A stretch of DNA of 64,000 nucleotides. Origin: CAVZXS01 sp963779325. Its GTDB lineage: Bacteria; Bacteroidota; Bacteroidia; Chitinophagales; Chitinophagaceae. The stretch's first letter is position 1. Every line of letters begins with the position of its first letter. Where the stretch lies: NCBI GenBank assembly GCA_963779325.1, contig CAVZXS010000002.1, positions 248,001 through 312,000 of the forward strand. The letters run 5' to 3'. Below are positions 59,661-64,000 of the stretch, in pieces. The translations under genes were made by a program, and so were the position numbers. The notes below the pieces were generated by a model, which saw nothing but the letters and a program-made list of their open reading frames with translations, was not told where the DNA came from and searched no databases.

Positions 59661-62513
59661 ATGAAAAAAAATTTTTACCCTAAACTCTTATCATTAGTCC
59701 TACTCTTTTCTTCCACAATTGCCAAAGCTCAGATTTCCGGCAATGTATTCAGAGATTATAATGCTAATGGTCAAAAGAATAATTCCGCCTCTTTTAATGA
59801 AAATGGTGAACGGGGTATTGTTGTAACAGCATTTACCGTTGCAGATGTAATTATTGCATCCTATAAAACATCAGCTACAGGAACTTATACAATTCCTTCA
59901 GGGGGCTTAGCTTATAATGGTACACCGGGAAGTAATACAGGCTTTGTACCTTCCGGAACAGCAGTAAGAATTGAATTTTCAGGCTTACAAGCGGGGGATT
60001 ATTCTGCACCAGTTGGTGTTGATAATAAAGGAAGCGTTCAATTTGTAACGGCTCCTGCCACTAATATTAGCTTTGCTATTAATTATCCCGATGACTATTC
60101 GCAAATAAACCCAAGACTTACAACAAGTGTTTATAAGAAAGGTCATGCTCCTTCAACCGAGCCGGTAATAGTATCTGTAGATTATAATGCAAATGGAGCA
60201 GACAAGAATTTTCCGAACATATCAAATGAAGCAGACCAATCGCAATTGGGAGCAACATACGGGCTGGCCTATCATCGTTTATCAAATACTTTGTTTGCAA
60301 GTAGCTATCAAAAGCGTCATACATCTTACGGAAGTGCTAACAGCACCGGGGCTATTTATAAAATTGTAAATCCTGAGGATAACAGCACAAGCGGTGCTTC
60401 TTTGTTTGTTGATCTGAATACTCTGTACGGATCTAACATTGCCGGAAACAATCCTCATCCAAATGGTACAACTGATTTTACAAGAGATGATGCCAGTTAT
60501 GGCTTAGTTGGTAAAATTGGTTTTGGTGATATGGATATAAGTGAAGATGGTTTAAATCTTTGGACCATTAATCTTAATGACAGGAATCTGTATAAAATTC
60601 CTTTGGGAAGTGATCCTTATAATCCCGTGGCACCTGTATCATCGGCTTCTGTCAGCAGGTATCCCCTGTGGAATTTATGTGATGCTGATAATGATGGTTC
60701 TTTGGATATGTCAACAGATGTTGACATAAGGCCTTTTGCTATAAAACCTTATCACGGAAAAGTATATATAGGAGTTATCTGCACTGCAGAATCTACTCCT
60801 GCTGTTTTCAGCAATTTAACAGCAAGGGTTTTTGCGTTTGATCCTGTTAGCCTGACTTTTACAGAAGAATTAAATTTCCCGTTAAACTATAACAGAGGTA
60901 ATGGTAATACATCTGCTGTTTCATTTCCCAATGGGGTGCCTGCAGGCTCCGGTTATACCAATGCCAATGCTGCTAACTGGAGACCATGGAATGACATTTA
61001 TACTACTGCTGCTGCATTTCAATGGAGCTGGTATGATCCATCATGGAGGGAAGGAGGATATTCACAACCTATTTTTGCCGGTCTTGATTTTGATGATACC
61101 GGTAATATGATTATTGGCCTTCGTGACCGCTTTGGAGATATGCTTGGAGATGGTGTGTATGACCCGGGAGGTAACATACTGATGGAAGCGAATGGTAATG
61201 GCGATTTGTTGCGGGCTGTATTAAACGGAACAGGTACCGGCTGGAATTTTATTGTTAGCGAAGTAACTAATGGAACTGAATTTTTCCGGGATGATAACTA
61301 TGGCAGTCTGCACCAGGAAACATCTATGGGCGGATTGGCAATAAATCATGGTGCAAATCATATTATCAATACTGTAATGGACCCCGTTAGCAATTTATCA
61401 GGCGGTTTCGACTGGACAAAATTTTCTGATGGTAGACTGGACAGAAGTTATGAAGTAATTCGTCGTTCTTCAGGTCAGGCAGTTTCTTCTCATATGTTTG
61501 CAAAAGCAAATGCATTGGGGGAAATTGAGTTACTTGCAAACGCTGCGCCTATTGAAATAGGTAACCGGGTTTGGAAAGATATTAATGGAGACGGTATACA
61601 AGGTGCAAATGAACCGGGTATTGCCGGTATTACTATCAATTTATATAATGGCGCAGGTACTTTATTACTTGCAACTACCACAACAGACGCCGATGGAAAC
61701 TGGTACTTTAACAACAGCAACGTACTTTCAGGTATACAGGCTTACAGAGGGTACAATATCAGAATTTCTTCCGCTCAGTTTAATATGCTCGGTTTTGGAG
61801 TACTTGATGGCCTTTTTCTTGCAAGTTCTGATGCTGCAGGTAATGGTTATTCCGATTACAGTGACAGTGATGCAAAATTGAAAGCAGACGGCTCTGCTGA
61901 AATATTTATTACAACAGAAGTTTCAGGAAGTAATAATCATAATTATGATTTCGGTTTTACTCCAAGTAATTCGTTATTGGCTACTGATTACCTTACACTC
62001 ACCGGGTACAAAAAAAGCCTTTCCGCCCTCCTTAATTGGGAATGCGGGGAAAATGAATATGAAGCCTTCGCAGTGGAAAGGTCTTCCAACGGTATAAACT
62101 TTTACGTTATAAGTTCATCATCATTTAAGAACGGAGAGCATTTAGAATATATAGATAATAACCCTTTGCCGGGAATAAATTACTACAGGATCAAGGCTTT
62201 AAAAACAGGAAGTGTAAAATACAGTAATGTTTATAGTTTGAAGTTCACAGCATCTAATTCGGTAAGTATGTATCCTAATCCGGCAAAAAACCAATTAAAT
62301 ATACAGTTAAAGGATATTAAAAGTACTGACATAGCAGTTCATCTATACAACCGCGCCGGCCAACTTGTACTTAAGAAAAATTATAAAATTGATAACGGAA
62401 ATTCTGCAATTTCTTTAAATAACCTGGGTAATTTATCAAATGGCATTTACGTTGTTACGGTTTCTTCTGATAATACTATTATTTTAAATCAAAACATTGT
62501 TATTAATCATTAA
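59661..62513 (+). CDS. Large secreted SdrD_B-domain protein with type IX secretion sorting domain
   Basis: A 950-residue protein with a signal peptide (ending STIAKAQ). An SdrD_B-like segment comes first (ISGNVFRDYNANGQKNNSAS), then about 450 residues of a probable beta-propeller (DLNTLYGSNIAGNN, GDMDISEDGLNLW), then a full SdrD_B domain (IGNRVWKDINGDGIQGANE) with Ca-binding Asp-rich loops. The last 80 residues are a T9SS type A sorting domain: SMYPNPAKNQLNIQL and LSNGIYVVTV. It is expected on the cell surface or in the medium, possibly as an adhesin. Function otherwise unknown. Confidence 0.88.
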   Translation: MKKNFYPKLLSLVLLFSSTIAKAQISGNVFRDYNANGQKNNSASFNENGERGIVVTAFTVADVIIASYKTSATGTYTIPSGGLAYNGTPGSNTGFVPSGTAVRIEFSGLQAGDYSAPVGVDNKGSVQFVTAPATNISFAINYPDDYSQINPRLTTSVYKKGHAPSTEPVIVSVDYNANGADKNFPNISNEADQSQLGATYGLAYHRLSNTLFASSYQKRHTSYGSANSTGAIYKIVNPEDNSTSGASLFVDLNTLYGSNIAGNNPHPNGTTDFTRDDASYGLVGKIGFGDMDISEDGLNLWTINLNDRNLYKIPLGSDPYNPVAPVSSASVSRYPLWNLCDADNDGSLDMSTDVDIRPFAIKPYHGKVYIGVICTAESTPAVFSNLTARVFAFDPVSLTFTEELNFPLNYNRGNGNTSAVSFPNGVPAGSGYTNANAANWRPWNDIYTTAAAFQWSWYDPSWREGGYSQPIFAGLDFDDTGNMIIGLRDRFGDMLGDGVYDPGGNILMEANGNGDLLRAVLNGTGTGWNFIVSEVTNGTEFFRDDNYGSLHQETSMGGLAINHGANHIINTVMDPVSNLSGGFDWTKFSDGRLDRSYEVIRRSSGQAVSSHMFAKANALGEIELLANAAPIEIGNRVWKDINGDGIQGANEPGIAGITINLYNGAGTLLLATTTTDADGNWYFNNSNVLSGIQAYRGYNIRISSAQFNMLGFGVLDGLFLASSDAAGNGYSDYSDSDAKLKADGSAEIFITTEVSGSNNHNYDFGFTPSNSLLATDYLTLTGYKKSLSALLNWECGENEYEAFAVERSSNGINFYVISSSSFKNGEHLEYIDNNPLPGINYYRIKALKTGSVKYSNVYSLKFTASNSVSMYPNPAKNQLNIQLKDIKSTDIAVHLYNRAGQLVLKKNYKIDNGNSAISLNNLGNLSNGIYVVTVSSDNTIILNQNIVINH

Positions 62514-62592
62514 TTTTAATTCCTTTTGTATGTAATCATACTGCTGTTGTTGTGTAAGATGAAGAATTAAACACTATATACTAATAGACATA

Positions 62593-63498
62593 CTATTTTT
62601 TCTCAAATACTATCCGGTAGTGATCCATTAAGCCCCGTTGAAAACAAATCATGATGGGGCTTATTTTAAACACTTGATACATGTGCCTGAATTTTTTACT
62701 TCTTATAAATTCAACAATCAGTTTCAGGTAAAGAAAATATTTTTTAAAACTGAAACTCCGCAACATCTTTCGCCATTGTCGTATAGTTTCTATATAATCA
62801 TTCTTGCCGCTGCTGCTGTTGATTAGTTTAAAATAAGGCGATGCGTTTCTTGTAATCATTTCTAATCCGTAGGGAAGCCAGGAGCCGGGTAAATGTTTTT
62901 CCGTTAATGCCAATAAATAAGCATCAGAATTTTTATCAGCATTTATATCCATCACTTTCCACGAAGGCATTTTATCAGTAAAGGTCATGGTTTGTAAAAA
63001 AAATCTTCCGCCCGCGGGTAAAATATCCGCAACGGTTTTAAAAAAATCTGTATACACTTTATCCTGCAAGCCCGCTTTATATTCTTCTAATGAACAGAAA
63101 TGTTCAAAAGCGCCTACGGATACAATGGCATCAAAGGTTCCGAAATCTTTTGGCGTTACCGTTCTGCAGTCTTTAATATATACATCCAACCCATTTTTTT
63201 TACAAGCATAGTATTGACCGTCGGATAATGTAAGCCCGATGCCTGTTGCCTGTTTTTGTTCCTTAATAAATTTAAGAAAAGGCCCCCAGCCCGAACCCAT
63301 TTCCAATACACGACTGTTTTTACCAATGCGTAATTGCTCCGCAATAAATTCATGCTTGGCTCTTTGCGCATCTTCTAATTTCATCGAAAAATCGCCATTG
63401 TACATAGCGCCGCTGAAGTCGGCCATTTCGCCAATACTCATTCTGAATATTTTATCGAGTGTTGTGTAGGTAAAATCAATATCTTTTTTACCGGCCAT
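62593..63498 (-). CDS. Cyclopropane-fatty-acid-synthase-type SAM methyltransferase
   Basis: A 301-residue methyltransferase of the CFA/mycolic acid type. Motif I is RVLEMGSGWGPFLKFI, followed by ATGIGLTLSDGQYYACKK, and IVSVGAFEHFCS. The substrate could be an unsaturated fatty acyl chain or a small molecule. It is shorter than E. coli Cfa (382 residues) and lacks its N-terminal domain. It converges with the T9SS protein gene. Confidence 0.85.
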   Translation of the reverse strand: MAGKKDIDFTYTTLDKIFRMSIGEMADFSGAMYNGDFSMKLEDAQRAKHEFIAEQLRIGKNSRVLEMGSGWGPFLKFIKEQKQATGIGLTLSDGQYYACKKNGLDVYIKDCRTVTPKDFGTFDAIVSVGAFEHFCSLEEYKAGLQDKVYTDFFKTVADILPAGGRFFLQTMTFTDKMPSWKVMDINADKNSDAYLLALTEKHLPGSWLPYGLEMITRNASPYFKLINSSSGKNDYIETIRQWRKMLRSFSFKKYFLYLKLIVEFIRSKKFRHMYQVFKISPIMICFQRGLMDHYRIVFEKK

Positions 63499-63654
63499 AA
63501 GATTGGTTTTTTATGGTTAAGGAAAAGGAATTAACTTATAGGGAAGGAGGTTGTCTCAGATATTGGCTTGCGCTTGATATACGTTAATTATTAATAACGG
63601 TGTTCTAAGATACAACAGAATTTCTGAAATTATACACTCCTGAATAACGGATAT

Positions 63655-63680
63655 TAAAAAAGGGGACGAACCCCTTTTTT
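63655..63680. terminator. Bidirectional terminator-like hairpin
   Basis: AAAAAAGGGG-ACGA-ACCCCTTTTTT, a stem with A- and T-runs on both sides, 25 bases beyond the stop of the LytTR gene. Confidence 0.8.
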
Positions 63681-63704
63681 GTGTGTGGTATTTTCATATC
63701 GCGG

Positions 63705-64000
63705 TCAGCAACTCACCTTTAAGCATTGTACCTGTCTGAAAATATTTTTTCTCCTTTTGGATACAGGGATTTTATCTCCGTTCACCAGGCAAACTTTTGC
63801 CTCTGTACCCGGAATATAGTAAAGCAAGTACCGCTTATTAATTAAATGAGAACGATGGATACGAACAAAATGTACAATCTCCAATTTTTCCAAAGGGGCA
63901 GGAGAAAGCAGTTCTTCAAACCTCGCCAAAACTTTAGCTACTAAAATATTGTTGCCGTTATTAAAAAAAATCTTACTGTAATTGGAGAAAGATTGTATCC
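63705..64000 (-). CDS. LytTR DNA-binding domain protein (5' end outside window)
   Basis: The frame is open to the window edge, so the N-terminus (perhaps a response-regulator receiver domain) is not seen. The visible 98 residues form most of a LytTR domain: SNYSKIFFNNGNNILVAKVL, ARFEELL, VRIHRSHLINKRYLLYYIPG, VCLVNGDKIPVSKRRKN. LytTR proteins regulate transcription, often downstream of membrane histidine kinases. The DNA target is unknown. Confidence 0.85.
   Translation of the reverse strand, partial: IQSFSNYSKIFFNNGNNILVAKVLARFEELLSPAPLEKLEIVHFVRIHRSHLINKRYLLYYIPGTEAKVCLVNGDKIPVSKRRKNIFRQVQCLKVSC

Noticed and set aside
1..64000. tRNA, rRNA or riboswitch genes
   Set aside because: No cloverleaf, rRNA core or known riboswitch consensus was recognised by eye; a covariance-model search would be needed to exclude small RNAs.

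Overview
The window looks like the chromosome of a member of the Bacteroidota, most probably a Chitinophagaceae-type soil or plant-litter bacterium. The evidence is the AT-rich sequence, the short primary sigma factor without region 1.1, TAnnTTTG-like -7 boxes, many secreted glycoside hydrolases, a type IX secretion sorting domain, a PafA-type alkaline phosphatase, and interspersed palindromic repeats. No rRNA, tRNA or CRISPR array was seen.

Bases 1-6165 hold a GH3 enzyme with a PA14 insert (cut by the window edge), then a co-directional catabolic cluster: a SIS-domain protein, a single-barrel MetE-like zinc methyltransferase, a glucosamine-6-phosphate deaminase and an MFS transporter. Bases 6200-7600 are a repeat-rich scar. 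It contains an AraC regulator remnant whose 3' end is tandemly duplicated, and a RAYT/IS200-like transposase gene framed by GGCTAAAGCC palindromes. Bases 7616-12339 carry a Rieske oxygenase, a metallo-beta-lactamase-fold hydrolase, DoxX and a GMC oxidoreductase.

Bases 12357-23734 form a polysaccharide-degradation block: GH43-like with F5/8C, SGNH esterase, PhoD-like phosphatase, GH97, GH3, a YefM/YoeB-type toxin-antitoxin pair, and GH3. Several of these genes contain in-frame G/C-rich palindromic elements, recognisable because the paralogues in this window lack the extra residues.

Bases 23777-33406 are mostly ordinary: methyltransferase, arginine decarboxylase, lipoproteins, small heat-shock protein, bacilliredoxin, Lgt and the primary sigma factor. 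Bases 33648-38200 are accessory DNA: an S41 peptidase, a VapBC-like pair and a second TA pair whose toxin has an in-frame stop. Three copies of one composite repeat sit around these two TA loci. A truncated tyrosine recombinase and an N-terminally truncated OmpA-like gene follow.

Bases 38570-51386 hold a beta-CASP ribonuclease-like protein, a papain-fold peptidase/thioredoxin/DUF4442 operon, TspO, DUF3810, the yceD-rpmF-plsX cluster, an L,D-transpeptidase-like protein, PafA and a Gfo/Idh/MocA oxidoreductase. The rest, to 64000, is a mixture: a lipoprotein broken at an A9 tract, M23 and M24 peptidases, a VOC protein, a YdeI/OmdA protein, another TA locus with a nonsense-mutated toxin, a GRDP-like protein, a PQQ-type sugar dehydrogenase with an out-of-frame poly-Asp tail, a large T9SS-secreted SdrD_B protein, a CFA-type methyltransferase and the end of a LytTR regulator.

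The most unusual signals are the in-frame palindromic insertions, the RAYT with its composite palindromes, and the TA loci bracketed by composite repeats beside a recombinase remnant.
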